DNA of 64,000 bases, from contig CAVYJW010000008.1 of assembly GCA_963768945.1 (NCBI GenBank), positions 868,001 through 932,000 on the forward strand. Direction: 5' to 3'. Below are positions 34,028-47,745 of this stretch, in pieces (the first letter of the stretch is position 1; each line of letters begins with the position of its first letter). The position numbers were made by a program, and so were the translations under genes. The DNA comes from RYN-230 sp963768945 (GTDB lineage: Bacteria > Actinomycetota > Actinomycetes > Streptosporangiales > Streptosporangiaceae). A model generated the notes under the pieces. That model searched no databases. It was not told the DNA's origin and worked only from the letters and a program-made list of their open reading frames with translations.

Positions 34028-36753
34028 CTAGCGCAGGTCGCCGGTGGTCAGCCCGGCGGGCGCCTCCGGCAGCGTGACCAGGCCCATCTCTGCGGCGCTG
34101 GCCAGCAGGGGATGGCGGGGCACGACCCGGAGCGTAAAGCCGAACGGCCCCGGGCGGCCGAGTTCGGCCTTGCCCACGAAGCGGGCCACGCCGTCATCGG
34201 GCCCGCTCTCCAGGGTCAGCGCGCTGACCGCCGGGTTAAGGATCTCGTCCGCGTCACCGACCCGGCCGTAGACGACCTCGACACTCACGTCGTCGGTGGG
34301 CAGCCCGCCGAGGGCCACCGTGGCCCGGACCACCAGGTTGCCGCCGGGGCCCTGGTCGCCGTCCTCGCCTTCCACGTGCTCGATGCGGACCCCGCCCCAG
34401 GCCCGGGTGACCCGGCGCTTCCAGGCGGCCAGCTCACGGGCGGCGGCGAACGGTTCCTGCCGGCCGGTGACACTGGCGGCCCCCGCGCTGCCCACCCCGG
34501 CAGCAGCCACCGCGCCCGCCCCGGCACCGGCCACGACACCGCCGCTGAGCGCGCGGGAGGCTTCGGCCGCCGGGATGTACAGCTCCTCCACGTACTCGCG
34601 GACCATCCGGGAGGCCTGCACCCGGGGGCCCAGGGCGCGCAGCGTGTGCCCGACCATCTCGAGCCACCGGCGGGGCAGCCCATCGGGGCCCGTGTCGTAG
34701 AACCGCGGCGCCACTGTCAGGCCGAGCAGGTCGTACAGCGCGTTGGACTCGAGCTCGTCACGCCGCCCGGGGTCTTCCACGCCGTCCGCGGACGGGATGG
34801 CCCAGCCGTCGGCGCCGTCGTACCACTCGTCCCACCAGCCGTCGCGGATAGACAGGTTCAGCCCGCCGTTGAGCGCGGACTTCATGCCCGAGGTGCCACA
34901 CGCCTCCAGCGGGCGCAACGGGTTGTTCAGCCACACGTCACAGCCCTGGACCAGCGCACTGCCCATGGCCATGTCGTAATCGGGGAGGAAGACGATGCGG
35001 CGGCGCACTCGCGGGTCGTCGGCGAACTGGACCATCTGCTGGATCAGCCGCTTGCCGCCATCGTCGGCGGGGTGCGCCTTGCCCGCGATGACCAGCTGCA
35101 CCGGCCGGTCCGGATCGAGCAGCAGCGCGGTCAGCCGGGCGGGGTCGTGCAGCATCAGGGTCAGCCGCTTGTAGGAGGGCACCCGGCGGGCAAAGCCGAT
35201 GGTGAGCACGCCGTCGTCGAGGACCTCGTCGGTCCAGCCGAGTTCCGCGTCGCTGGCGCCGCGCTGCCGCCAGGAGGCGCGCAGCCGCTGCCGGGCCAGC
35301 GTGACCAGCCGGGATCGCAGGGCCCGGCGAATCTCCCACAGCCGGGCCGGGGCGGTGTGCGCGACGCGGTCCCAGGCGTGCCCGTCCTCGGGTAGCTGCT
35401 GAGCCACGGCGGAGTCTTCCGGCGTCCCGCTGGCCAGGTCCAGGACCTCCTGGGCGACCCAGGTAGGGGCGTGGACGCCGTTGGTGATCGAGCCGATCGG
35501 CACCTGGGCGGTGTCGAACCCGGGCCACAGGCCGGCGAACATTTCCCGGCTGACCGCGCCGTGGAGCTGGCTGACGCCGTTCACCCGCTGGGCCAGCCGC
35601 ATGCCCATGACGGCCATGTTGAACACGGACGGGTCGCCGCCGGGGAACGTCTCCGCGCCCAGGGCCAGCACCCGGTCGATGGGCAGGGCCGGGTCGGCGG
35701 CGGCCCCGGTGAAGTGCCGCTCGAGCAGGTCCCGGCTGAACCTGTCGATCCCGGCCGGCACCGGGGTGTGCGTGGTGAACACGGTGCCGGCCCGGCACAG
35801 CTCGATGGCTTCCTCGAAGCTGAGGCCCCGCTCGGCGTACTCGCGGATCCGTTCGAGGCCGAGGAAGCCGGCGTGTCCCTCGTTGGTGTGGAAGACTTCC
35901 GGCTCGGCGTGCCCGGTGAGCGCGCAGAACGCACGGAGCGCGCGGACTCCCCCCACGCCCAGCAGCAGCTCCTGGCGCAGCCGGTGGTCGCCGCCACCGC
36001 CGTAGAGCCGGTCGGTGACCTCGCGGAGCGTGGGCTCGTTTTCTTCCACGTAGGTGTCGAGCAGCAGCAGCGGCACCCGGCCGACCTGGGCCACCCAGAT
36101 CTGCGCGGACAGCAGCTTGCCCTCGGCCAGCGCCACGCTGACCCGCACGGCGGTCCCGTCCGGAGCGCGGAGCAGGGTAAGGGGCAGCCCGTTCGGGTCG
36201 CCGGCCGGGTAACGCTCCATCTGCCAGCCCTCGGGCGACAGGGACTGGGTGAAGTACCCGTGCCGGTACAGCAGGCCCACCCCGATGAGCGGCACCCCGA
36301 GGTCGCTGCCGGCCTTGAGATGATCACCGGCCAGGATGCCCAGGCCGCCCGAATACTGCGGCAGGGCCTGGGTGATCCCGTACTCCGGCGAGAAGTAGGC
36401 GATCGCGGCGGGCGGGCCGCCGGGCCCCGGTCAGAGCCAGCACGGCCCCCGTCCGCGTACAGCTGGTACCACCGCGGCCCGGTCAGGTACTGGTCCAGGT
36501 CACGGGCCGCGTCATCGAGCCTGCGCAGGAACGCCGGGTCGTGGCCCAGGCTCTCGAGCTGGGCGGGCGGCACCTCGCCGAGCAGGGCAACCGGGTCGTG
36601 GCCGGACGCGTCCCAGCCCGCCGGGTCGATCGCCGCGAACAGGTCCCGGGTCTCGGCATGCCAGGACCAGCGGAGGTTGAGTGTGAGGTCGCGCAGCGGC
36701 GCGAGCGGCTCCGGCAGCGCGGCACGGACGGTAAAGCGGCGGATGGCTCTCAC
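34028..36753 (-). pseudogene. glgP: Glycogen/alpha-glucan phosphorylase, frameshifted
   Basis: Two overlapping frames together make one alpha-glucan phosphorylase (DUF3417-type N-terminus). The N-terminal part starts at GTG 36753 (VRAIRRFTVRAALPEPL, LNLRWSWH) and runs to about 36430; the rest, from IAYFSPEYGITQALPQYSGG down to 34028, is one base out of frame. Total length, 2726 nt, is one short of a multiple of three. The break lies in the GC run at 36396-36430, where one extra G would restore GPGGPPAAIAYFSPEYG. The PLP-lysine region EACGTSGMKSALNGG is intact. An Ala/Gly insert of about 40 residues sits near SRALSGGVVAGAG. TAGGGT lies 8 bases before the start. Either a real inactivating mutation or a sequencing error; otherwise the enzyme releases glucose-1-phosphate from glycogen. 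Confidence 0.85.
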
Positions 36754-36927
36754 GGGCAGTGACCCTAATCGCCCTGAGTACATGCCGCGAACCGGGCCCG
36801 GGAATTAGGCCGGCCGGGCGGCGGCGCGGGACCGCTTCCGGCGCCGCCGGAACGGCGCCCGGGCGGGCCCCGGATAAACGTGGTCAACAGCGGGCGTCCC
36901 CCCTCGCGCATCACCTGGACGACTAGG

Positions 36928-36939
36928 TAGCGTCAAGGG
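36928..36939 (+). promoter_or_regulatory. Leaderless-type -10 element for glgE
   Basis: TAGCGT (36928-36933), 6 bases, then GTG at 36940. There is no separate ribosome site, which fits a leaderless transcript. The 186-bp divergent gap also holds the glgP promoter. Confidence 0.4.
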
Positions 36940-39000
36940 GTGATAGGACGCATCCCCATCCTGGACGTCGAGCCCGTCCTGGAGTGCGGGCGCCGCCCCG
37001 CTAAAGCGGTAACGGGAGAAACCTTCGAGGTCAGCGCCACCGTGTTCCGGGAGGGACACGAGATGCTCGGCGCGGGCGTCGTGCTGCGCGACCCCGGAGG
37101 GCAGCGATCCCCGCTGACCTCCATGCGTGAGCTCGCCCCGGGGACCGACCGCTACGGCGCGGAAGTGACCGTTACCGCCGAGGGGCTCTGGCATTTCCAG
37201 GTGGAGGCGTGGGGCGATCCCATCGCGCACTGGCGGCACGACGCGGTGATCAAGGTGCCACGCGGCCTGGAGAGCGAGCTCATGCTGTCTGAGGGCGCGC
37301 TCCTGTTCGAGCGGGCAGCCCGGGGAGTGCGGGGCACCGCCCGGCCCGGCCCGGCTGCCCTGGCCGGGGAGCGCTGGGCGAACGCCGCGCAGGCGGCCCA
37401 GTCCGCCCGGGCCGCCCGGGCCGCGCTGAGGCAGGTCGCGGCCCAGCTGCGGGACCGGGCGCTGCCGCCGTGGGACCGGCTGGCCGCCGCCTCGGTCCCG
37501 GAGGTGCTGGCCATCCTGGCCCAGTACCCGATGCGCGACCTGGTGACCCGGTCGTCGCGGTACCCGCTGATCGTGCACCGGCAGCGCGCGCTGTACGGGG
37601 CGTGGTATGAGTTCTTCCCCCGCTCGGAGGGCGTCGAGATCGACCCGATGGGCTACCGCGAGCCGCGCAGCGGGACGTTCCGCAGCGCCGCCCAGCGCCT
37701 GGATGCCGTCGCGGACATGGGTTTCGACGTGGTCTACCTGCCGCCGATCCACCCGATCGGCACCACGGCGCGCAAGGGCGCCAACAACGTGCTGCAGGCC
37801 GCCCCCGGCGATCCGGGCTCGCCGTGGGCCATCGGCGGCCCCGAAGGGGGCCATGACGCGGTCCATCCGGATCTGGGCACGCTCGCGGACTTCGACGCGT
37901 TCGTCGGCCGCACCCGGGAACTGGGCATGGAGGTCGCGCTCGACCTGGCCCTGCAGACTTCACCGGATCACCCCTGGGTGACCGAGCACCCGGAATGGTT
38001 CACCAAACGGGCCGACGGGCGAATCGCTTACGCGGAGAACCCGCCCAAGAAATACCAGGACATCTACCCGGTCAACTTCGACCACGACCCCGGCGGCATC
38101 TACGCGGAGGTGCTCCGGGTCGTCCGGCACTGGATGGCGCACGGAGTGCGGATCTTCCGGGTGGACAACCCGCACACCAAGCCGCTGAGCTTCTGGGAGC
38201 GGTTCCTCGCGGAGATCGCCCGTACCGACCCTGACGTGCTGTTCCTTGCGGAGGCGTTCACCCGGCCGGCCATGATGGCGGCGCTGGCCAAAATCGGATT
38301 CCACCAGTCCTACACCTACTTCACCTGGCGTAACAGCTCGGCTGAACTCAGCGATTACCTACGTGAGCTGTCTGGGCCCGCCGCGGCCTACATGCGGCCG
38401 AACTTCTTCACCAACACACCGGACATCCTCCATGAGTACCTGCAGCATGGCGGGCCCCCCGCGTTCAAGATCCGTGCCGTGCTGGCCGCGATGCTGTCGC
38501 CGTCGTGGGGCATCTACTCCGGATACGAGCTGTGCGAGGGCAGCCCGGTCCGGCCGGGCAGCGAGGAATACCTGGACTCGGAGAAGTACCAGTACCGCCC
38601 GCGGGACTGGGAGCAGGCACAGCAGGGCCCCGCCGGCATAGCGCCATATATCGCCCGGCTCAACGCGATCCGAAAAGCGCATCCCGCGTTGCACTGGTTG
38701 CGTAATCTACGCTTTCATCACGTTAACCAGCCGGAGCTGATCTGCTTCTCCAAGCGCGATCCGCAGGAGGAGGACACGGTCCTGGTTATCGTGAACCTTG
38801 ACCCGCGTCAGCCCCGGGAGGCGACCGTCTGGCTCGACCTGCCCGCGCTTGGCCTGGAAAGCAACGCCGACTTCGTGATCACCGACGAGCTTTCCGGCCA
38901 GACGTTCCGGTGGGGCCGGGCCAATTACGTCCACCTCGACCCGGGATACGAACCAGCTCACATCTTCCAGGTAAAGACGTCCCCCTCGACCTCAGCCTGA
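36940..39000 (+). CDS. glgE: Alpha-1,4-glucan:maltose-1-phosphate maltosyltransferase
   Basis: A 686-residue GH13_3 enzyme that extends alpha-1,4-glucans using maltose-1-phosphate. The N-terminal RIPILDVEP and GRRPAKAVTGETFEVSATVFREGH match Streptomyces GlgE closely; the catalytic nucleophile is the Asp in FRVDNPHTKP and the acid is the Glu in LFLAEAFTRP. HPIGTTARKGANN and KKYQDIYP are family-specific. It is the first gene of a glgE-treS-mak-glgB cluster, the complete GlgE route from trehalose to branched glucan. Confidence 0.95.
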   Translation: MIGRIPILDVEPVLECGRRPAKAVTGETFEVSATVFREGHEMLGAGVVLRDPGGQRSPLTSMRELAPGTDRYGAEVTVTAEGLWHFQVEAWGDPIAHWRHDAVIKVPRGLESELMLSEGALLFERAARGVRGTARPGPAALAGERWANAAQAAQSARAARAALRQVAAQLRDRALPPWDRLAAASVPEVLAILAQYPMRDLVTRSSRYPLIVHRQRALYGAWYEFFPRSEGVEIDPMGYREPRSGTFRSAAQRLDAVADMGFDVVYLPPIHPIGTTARKGANNVLQAAPGDPGSPWAIGGPEGGHDAVHPDLGTLADFDAFVGRTRELGMEVALDLALQTSPDHPWVTEHPEWFTKRADGRIAYAENPPKKYQDIYPVNFDHDPGGIYAEVLRVVRHWMAHGVRIFRVDNPHTKPLSFWERFLAEIARTDPDVLFLAEAFTRPAMMAALAKIGFHQSYTYFTWRNSSAELSDYLRELSGPAAAYMRPNFFTNTPDILHEYLQHGGPPAFKIRAVLAAMLSPSWGIYSGYELCEGSPVRPGSEEYLDSEKYQYRPRDWEQAQQGPAGIAPYIARLNAIRKAHPALHWLRNLRFHHVNQPELICFSKRDPQEEDTVLVIVNLDPRQPREATVWLDLPALGLESNADFVITDELSGQTFRWGRANYVHLDPGYEPAHIFQVKTSPSTSA

Positions 39001-39030
39001 AAGATACCGAGACACCTGCAGGAGCCCTCC

Positions 39031-40842
<1,812 letters not shown>

Positions 40843-40971
40843 CGGCGGGGGGCTACCCCGGTGAGCCCCTGGGTAACCCCCGCCGGGCTCGCCCGCGTTC
40901 GGTGCGGAATCTGGCGAGATGATGATTGCTGTGATGCTGCATGATCCCTGGGGACGGGGTAGACCGGAAAT

Positions 40972-42506
40972 ATGACATTTGAGGAAACGCTGGCGGAGTG
41001 GATGCCGAGTCAGCGCTGGTTCGCTGGCAAGGGCGCCAGGATCCTCGACCTGGCCATCGTGACCGACACCGAACTGGTCGGTGGCGACCCCGGGCTGCAC
41101 CACCTCATCGTGACGGTCTCGCAGGGCAGCGCGATCCCCCAGGGGGGCGCGATCCCCCGCGGCAGCGCAATCCTCCCGGGCAGCGCGATCCCCCGGGGCA
41201 GCGCAATCCTCCCGGGCGGCGCAATCCCCCGGGGCAGCGCCATCCCCCGGAGCAGCACAATCCCCCGGGGCAGCACAATCTCCCGGGGCAGCACGTTCTC
41301 CCGGAACAGCACGGTTGCCCACAACAGCACGGTGGACTCCTACCAGCTATTCCTCGGCCTCCGCGAGGAACTTCCCGGCCACCTGCAGCACGTCATGGTC
41401 GGGGTAGCCGACGACGGCCGGATCGCCTACGACGCGCTGCACGACCCGGAGCTGACCCGGCTGCTGCTCCAGGCCATCGCCGACGGCGGCCGGGCCGGCC
41501 CGCTGTGCTTCGCGCACGAGCCGGGTGCCGAGATCGACACCAGCCTGGAGAGCCTGGTGCTGACCGGCGAGCAGAGCAACACGAGCATGATGTTCGGCGA
41601 GGCGACCATCCTCAAGGTATTCCGCCGGCCCTCCCCTGGCCCCAACCCGGACCTGGAGGTGCCCCGGGCGCTGGCCATGCGGGGTTCCACGCACGTCGCG
41701 GAGCCGCTGGGCTGGATCGAGACCCGGCTGGACGGGGCCTCGGTCATCCTCGGCATCCTGTCCCGCTACCTGCGCGCCGCGTCGGACGGCTGGTCACTGG
41801 CCGCGACCAGCGTGCGGGATCTCTACGCGGCCGAGGGCCGGATCAGCGCGGCCGACGCGGGCGGTGACTTCGCGGGCGAGGCGTACCGGCTCGGCGAGGC
41901 CACCGCCGAGGTGCACCGGGACCTGGCCCGGGGCTTCGGCACCGACGAGCTGCCGCCCGAGGCCATCAGCGCGCTGGCCGACGAGATGTTCACCCGGCTC
42001 GACATGGCCCTGGCCACCGTGCCGGAGCTGGGCCGCCACGCCGACGTGCTCGGGGCCGCGTTCGCCGACCTGGCCAAGCTGGACACCTCGCTGAGCGTCC
42101 AGCGGGTGCACGGCGACTACCACCTGGGCCAGGTGATGCGGACCCAGACGGGCTGGGTGCTGCTCGACTTCGAGGGCGAGCCCGCTACCCCGCTGGCCCA
42201 GCGCCGGGCGCTGGCCACCGCGCTGCGCGACGTGGCCGGCATGATGCGCTCGTTCGACTACGCGGCGCGCCACCAGCTGCTGGCCCGTCCCGACGGGGAC
42301 CGGCTGCACGATTCGGCTCTCGAGTGGGTCCGCCGCAACTCCGACGCGTTCTGCACCGGGTACGCTGCCGCCGGGGGAATCGATCCGGGCACGCACGCCA
42401 TCCTGCTGCGCGCCCTCGTCCTGGATAAGGCGGTCTACGAGGTGATGTACGAGGCCAGGAACCGGCCCGGCTGGCTGTCTATCCCGCTCGGTTCCATCGC
42501 TGACGC

Positions 42507-42510
<4 letters not shown>
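40972..42510 (+). CDS. mak: Maltokinase (Mak/Pep2) with a tandem-repeat insert
   Basis: A 512-residue kinase phosphorylating maltose to maltose-1-phosphate for GlgE. WMPSQRWFAGKG at the N-terminus, QRVHGDYHLGQVMR (catalytic loop) and WVLLDFEGEP (metal-binding Asp) mark the Pep2 family. Residues about 51-122 are an insert of twelve six-residue units, I-P-R-G-S-A and variants, in the N-terminal cap between LHHLIVTV and YQLFLGLR, where relatives have only a short loop. The ATG has only a weak ribosome site (CCGGAAAT). Its stop overlaps the glgB start (ATGA). Most of the insert should form an exposed loop, so activity is probably kept. Confidence 0.9.
41122..41337 (+). repeat. In-frame 18-bp minisatellite inside the maltokinase gene
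   Basis: Twelve tandem 18-bp units of the form GGCAGCGCGATCCCCCGG, alternating with CTCCCG variants in the first half and diverging to AACAGCACGGTTGCCCAC at the 3' end. The array is 216 bp and keeps the frame. Confidence 0.95.
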
Positions 42511-44732
<2,222 letters not shown>

Positions 44733-44738
44733 AGGGCA

Positions 44739-45199
44739 AAATTCTCCGCAACGAAAACCGTCCCGGGCCGGTCATCCCGCCCCGCGTGATGGCTTCCGGC
44801 CCGGCCGGACCACCCCCGCCCCGGCACCCACCCGCCCCGGGACAGCTTTCCGCGCGGCCGGACCACCCCCGCCTGCACTCACTCACCCACCCGCCCCGGG
44901 ACGGCTTCCCCCGCGGCCGGACCACCCCCGCCTGCACTCACCCACCCCCCGTGATGGCTTCCCGCCCGGCCGGACCACCCCGCCTGCACTCACCCACCCC
45001 CCGTGGGTCCACGCCCCGGTCGGTTGCCACCTTGCCCCTGGTCCCACGAGTCACGCTGGCCCCTCCCGTCCACGTTTCACGCGGACCGTGCGCCGAACCG
45101 GACAAAACACCCCGGAAAAGCGCACCGTTCGCGTGAAACGTGGACGCTGGCCCGGGCGCGGCGTGATCAGGGGGCAACGGTTCTCGTTGCGGAGAATTT
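44739..45199. repeat. Nested inverted and tandem repeats between convergent glgB and the TauE-type gene
   Basis: An outer pair of 23-bp inverted repeats (44739-44761 and 45177-45199, one mismatch, core TTCTCCGCAACGA) begins 7 bases after the glgB stop, and its right arm contains the first bases of the stop codon of the TauE-type gene. Between them lie four imperfect copies of an approximately 60-bp unit (44786-45005; CCGGCCGGACCACCCCCGCC, TGCACTCACCCACC, GTGATGGCTTCC) and an inner hairpin, 45069-45093 with 45121-45145 (25-bp arms, two mismatches, GTCCACGTTTCACGCG). No gene. Confidence 0.8.
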
Positions 45200-45971
45200 A
45201 GTCATACGCGGTGAGGCCGAGTTTGACGGCCAGCGCGATCCCGCCCAGGCCGATCACCACGCGGAGCACCCGGGCCGGCAGGTGGCGGACCAGGACGGGC
45301 CCGATCCGGCCGCCGATGAGAAAGCCCGCCGCCAGCGGCAGCACCGCGGCCCAGCGCACCGGGCCGAACAGCGCGAACGCGACCGCCGCGACCGCGTTGG
45401 CCAGCCCCGACACCACGTTCTTCAGCGCGTTCGTCCGGGCCAGCGGCTCGGTGAGCATCGTGGTCAGCACCACGAGCAGCAGGATGCCGCCGGCCGCGCC
45501 GAAGTAGCCGACGTAGATCGCCACGCAGAACAGCGCGGCGATCAGCAACGGGTTGCGTTCCCGGTCGGCGTGCCCGGTTTCGGTGTCCGGGCGTGCCGCC
45601 TGCAGCAGGAGCAGCAGCGAGGCCGCCCCGATCAGGACCGGCGCCGCGGCCTCGAACGTCCGGGCCGGGGTGAGCAGCAGCAGCGCGGCGCCGGCTGCGC
45701 CGCCGAGCGCCGTGACCAGCCCCAGCCGACGGATCCGGCCGCCCTGGCCGGCCAGTTCCGGTCGTGAGCCCGCGGCCGCACCCACCCCGGTGAACAGCAG
45801 CGACACCGTGTTGGTCACGTTCGCCGACAGCGGCGGCAGGCCGAGCGCGAGCAGCACCGGGTAGGACACCACGGACGCCAGGCTCGCGACGGTGCTGACG
45901 ATGCCCGCCGCTATCCCCGTGACCAGCAGCAGGAGCAGGTCGGCGACGCTCACCCCTCGACCAAAGCACAT
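45198..45971 (-). CDS. TauE/SafE-family membrane exporter (DUF81)
   Basis: A 257-residue membrane protein with about eight hydrophobic segments in two similar halves, as in the TauE/SafE sulfite/sulfonate exporter family. ANVTNTVSLLFTG and NALKNVVSGLANAVAAVAFAL are the paired asparagine motifs of the two halves. I use the ATG at 45971; a GTG at 45953 (VSVADLLLLLV) preceded by GAGG is equally plausible. The substrate is unknown. Its stop codon overlaps the outer inverted repeat. Confidence 0.8.
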   Translation of the reverse strand: MCFGRGVSVADLLLLLVTGIAAGIVSTVASLASVVSYPVLLALGLPPLSANVTNTVSLLFTGVGAAAGSRPELAGQGGRIRRLGLVTALGGAAGAALLLLTPARTFEAAAPVLIGAASLLLLLQAARPDTETGHADRERNPLLIAALFCVAIYVGYFGAAGGILLLVVLTTMLTEPLARTNALKNVVSGLANAVAAVAFALFGPVRWAAVLPLAAGFLIGGRIGPVLVRHLPARVLRVVIGLGGIALAVKLGLTAYD

Positions 45972-46057
45972 CCCGCCCCGGACCCGGGCCGTGACGTCGC
46001 CCACAATAGGGTGTCCCGGTACGGTCGGAGGACCACGACAGAGGCTAGTGATGACCT

Positions 46058-46612
46058 ATGAGCAACGCCCTTCCGGTACCGCCCTCCGCGGTACGCACCG
46101 CGTACCACGAGGAACTGAACGAGGGCCAGCGCAGCGCCCTGCTCAGCTGGCTGTCGTTCACCGGCACGTTCGCGGTCGTGCGTGGGATCACCTACAGCAT
46201 CCGGGCGGGCCGGGGGCCGTTCCGCAACCTCAGCGCGGGCGGCGAGCACCTGCACCACTACCTGTGGGGCATCGGCATGCTGGCCGGGGTCGGGGCGATC
46301 GCCGTGCGCGGTGAGGACCGGCACCGGCGGCATCCGGCCGTGGCGGTCAGCTACGGCGTGGCCCTGGCCCTGATCGTGGACGAGTTCGCGCTGCTGCTGG
46401 ACCTGAAGGACGTGTACTGGGCCCGGCAGGGACGGATCTCGGTGGACCTGGGGGTGGGCGGCTCGGCGCTGGCCGGGTCCTACTTCGCGGCCCGGCCGGT
46501 GCTGCGACGGCTGGCCCGCGACCGGGCCGGAGAACGGGCCGGGGACCGCGCCGATGGCCAGGCTTCTGACGTGGCCGGGGACCCCGGCCACACGACCGCC
46601 CAGCCGGCCTAG
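46058..46612 (+). CDS. Integral membrane protein with a HLHHYLWGI motif
   Basis: A 184-residue protein, not assigned to a named family. It appears to have four hydrophobic segments (ALLSWLSFTGTFAVVRGITY, YLWGIGMLAGVGAIAV, AVAVSYGVALALIVDEFALLL, VGGSALAGSYFAARPVL) with histidines and acidic residues beside or within them: GGEHLHHYLWGI and DEFALLLDLKDVYW, suggesting a metal- or lipid-handling site. The C-terminal 35 residues are Arg/Asp/Gly low-complexity. It is divergent from the exporter gene with an 86-bp gap. Confidence 0.65.
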   Translation: MSNALPVPPSAVRTAYHEELNEGQRSALLSWLSFTGTFAVVRGITYSIRAGRGPFRNLSAGGEHLHHYLWGIGMLAGVGAIAVRGEDRHRRHPAVAVSYGVALALIVDEFALLLDLKDVYWARQGRISVDLGVGGSALAGSYFAARPVLRRLARDRAGERAGDRADGQASDVAGDPGHTTAQPA

Positions 46613-46624
46613 CGGCGCTGGGGA

Positions 46625-46777
46625 CCACCCTCCCAGCCCATCCCCTACCAGCCCCACCAGCCAGCCCATCCCCCATCAGCCCCCAGCCCTGGCCCATCCC
46701 CCACCAGCCCCCAGCCCCTGGCCCTCACCAGCCCCACCAGCCCCACCAGCCCCACCAGCCCCACCAGCCCCGAGAGA
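46625..46777. repeat. CCCCACCAGCC tandem repeats
   Basis: Repeats of CAGCCCCACCAGC (9-12 bp units) fill the 165-bp gap between the membrane protein stop and the convergent NUDIX-NYN gene, ending a few bases from the latter's stop codon. Confidence 0.8.
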
Positions 46778-47650
46778 CTACAGCTGTCCCATAAGCCACC
46801 GGGGGCCGGTCACGGCCGCACCGGCGGCCTCAGCCCGGCGGCGCAGCTCCCGGTCGGCGGTAACCACCAGCCGCCGCCCGGGAGTCTTGGCGGCCAGCTC
46901 GGCGATGGTGTCGTCGCCGGATCCGGGCGCGGCGGTCGCGCGGACCCCTTCGGCCTCACGCAGCGCGGGCACCGCCGCCCGGGCCTGCCCCTCGACCACC
47001 AGGATGTACTCGGGGAACCAGCGGTCCAGGCCACCGGCGGACAGTTGCGCGGGCAGCGCCGCGACGCCCCGCGCGGACAGCGCGGCGAGCTCCCCGTACA
47101 GCCGGGCCGCCGCCCCCGCGCGGTCCCGCCACCAGCCGTCGGCCCGGGAGCCCATCACGTTGGCGCCGTCCACGATCACGGTCACCGGCTCCATGGCCTC
47201 GCGGATGACCGGCCAGGTCTCGGCGAACCCGGGATGCAGCGGCAGCGACTCGACCCGGTCCTCGGGCACCCAGGCCACCTCGGGCGCCTCCGGGCTGGCC
47301 GGGTAGGCGGCGAACTCGCCACCGGTGTCCGCGATCAGCGTCTGGTAGGACCAGCCCCCATGGTCGTCATCGAGCAGGCCGCGGATCCGGACCGCCTCCG
47401 GCGGGACCGCGCATTCCTCGGCCGCCTCGCGCAGGGCGGCCCCGGCCGCGCTCTCGTGGCTGTCCCGGGCGCCGCCGGGCGGCCCCCAGGTGCCCGGGTG
47501 CTGGGTCCAGCTGGCCCGGTGGATGAGCAGCACGCTGGCCTGGCCGTCCGGGCCCGCAGCGCTAGCCAGCAGACCGGCCGCGCCGTACTTCCCCCAGTGG
47601 CGGTGGCCCTGGGCGCACACCACCCAGCCATTACCGTCGCCATCGGCCAT
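46778..47650 (-). CDS. NUDIX hydrolase fused to an NYN (PIN-like) domain
   Basis: A 290-residue two-domain protein. Residues 1 to about 150 are a NUDIX hydrolase: the Nudix box GGARDSHESAAGAALREAAEEC keeps the Glu and REXXEE metal ligands. Residues about 153-290 are an NYN/PIN-like nuclease domain: VTVIVDGANVMGSR (first Asp), GDDTIAELA (acidic pair) and VVTADRELRRRAEAAG, the pattern of YacP-like NYN domains. Such a protein could cleave a nucleoside-diphosphate group and RNA. Start ATG at 47650 has GGAAGGG upstream; the long upstream frame is non-coding. Confidence 0.82.
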   Translation of the reverse strand: MADGDGNGWVVCAQGHRHWGKYGAAGLLASAAGPDGQASVLLIHRASWTQHPGTWGPPGGARDSHESAAGAALREAAEECAVPPEAVRIRGLLDDDHGGWSYQTLIADTGGEFAAYPASPEAPEVAWVPEDRVESLPLHPGFAETWPVIREAMEPVTVIVDGANVMGSRADGWWRDRAGAAARLYGELAALSARGVAALPAQLSAGGLDRWFPEYILVVEGQARAAVPALREAEGVRATAAPGSGDDTIAELAAKTPGRRLVVTADRELRRRAEAAGAAVTGPRWLMGQL

Positions 47651-47745
47651 TGACGTCCCTTCCGGCCATCCCGACCGACGATAGCGCAGGCCATCCAGCC
47701 TGGTCGGGCCAGGCTGTGTTGGCAGGGGGCCGCCTCCCGGGCCAA

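Noticed and set aside
34028..36295. Short phosphorylase starting at GTG 36295 as a complete gene
   Set aside because: Family-conserved sequence (IAYFSPEYGITQALPQYSGGLG) continues upstream in the same frame and then in another frame, so this is part of a frameshifted full-length gene.
45069..45145. Possible ParB parS sites in the inner hairpin (GTTTCACG and CGTGAAAC halves)
   Set aside because: Each arm matches only 11 of 14 positions of the palindromic consensus and no parAB or origin genes are nearby; kept only as a note in the nested-repeat finding.
45003..45767. Long plus-strand open frame covering the exporter gene and the repeat region
   Set aside because: It is the antisense shadow of the TauE-type gene; composition is Arg/Gln/Asp-rich with no motif or start signal. 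The same applies to many other long frames opposite real genes in this GC-rich window.
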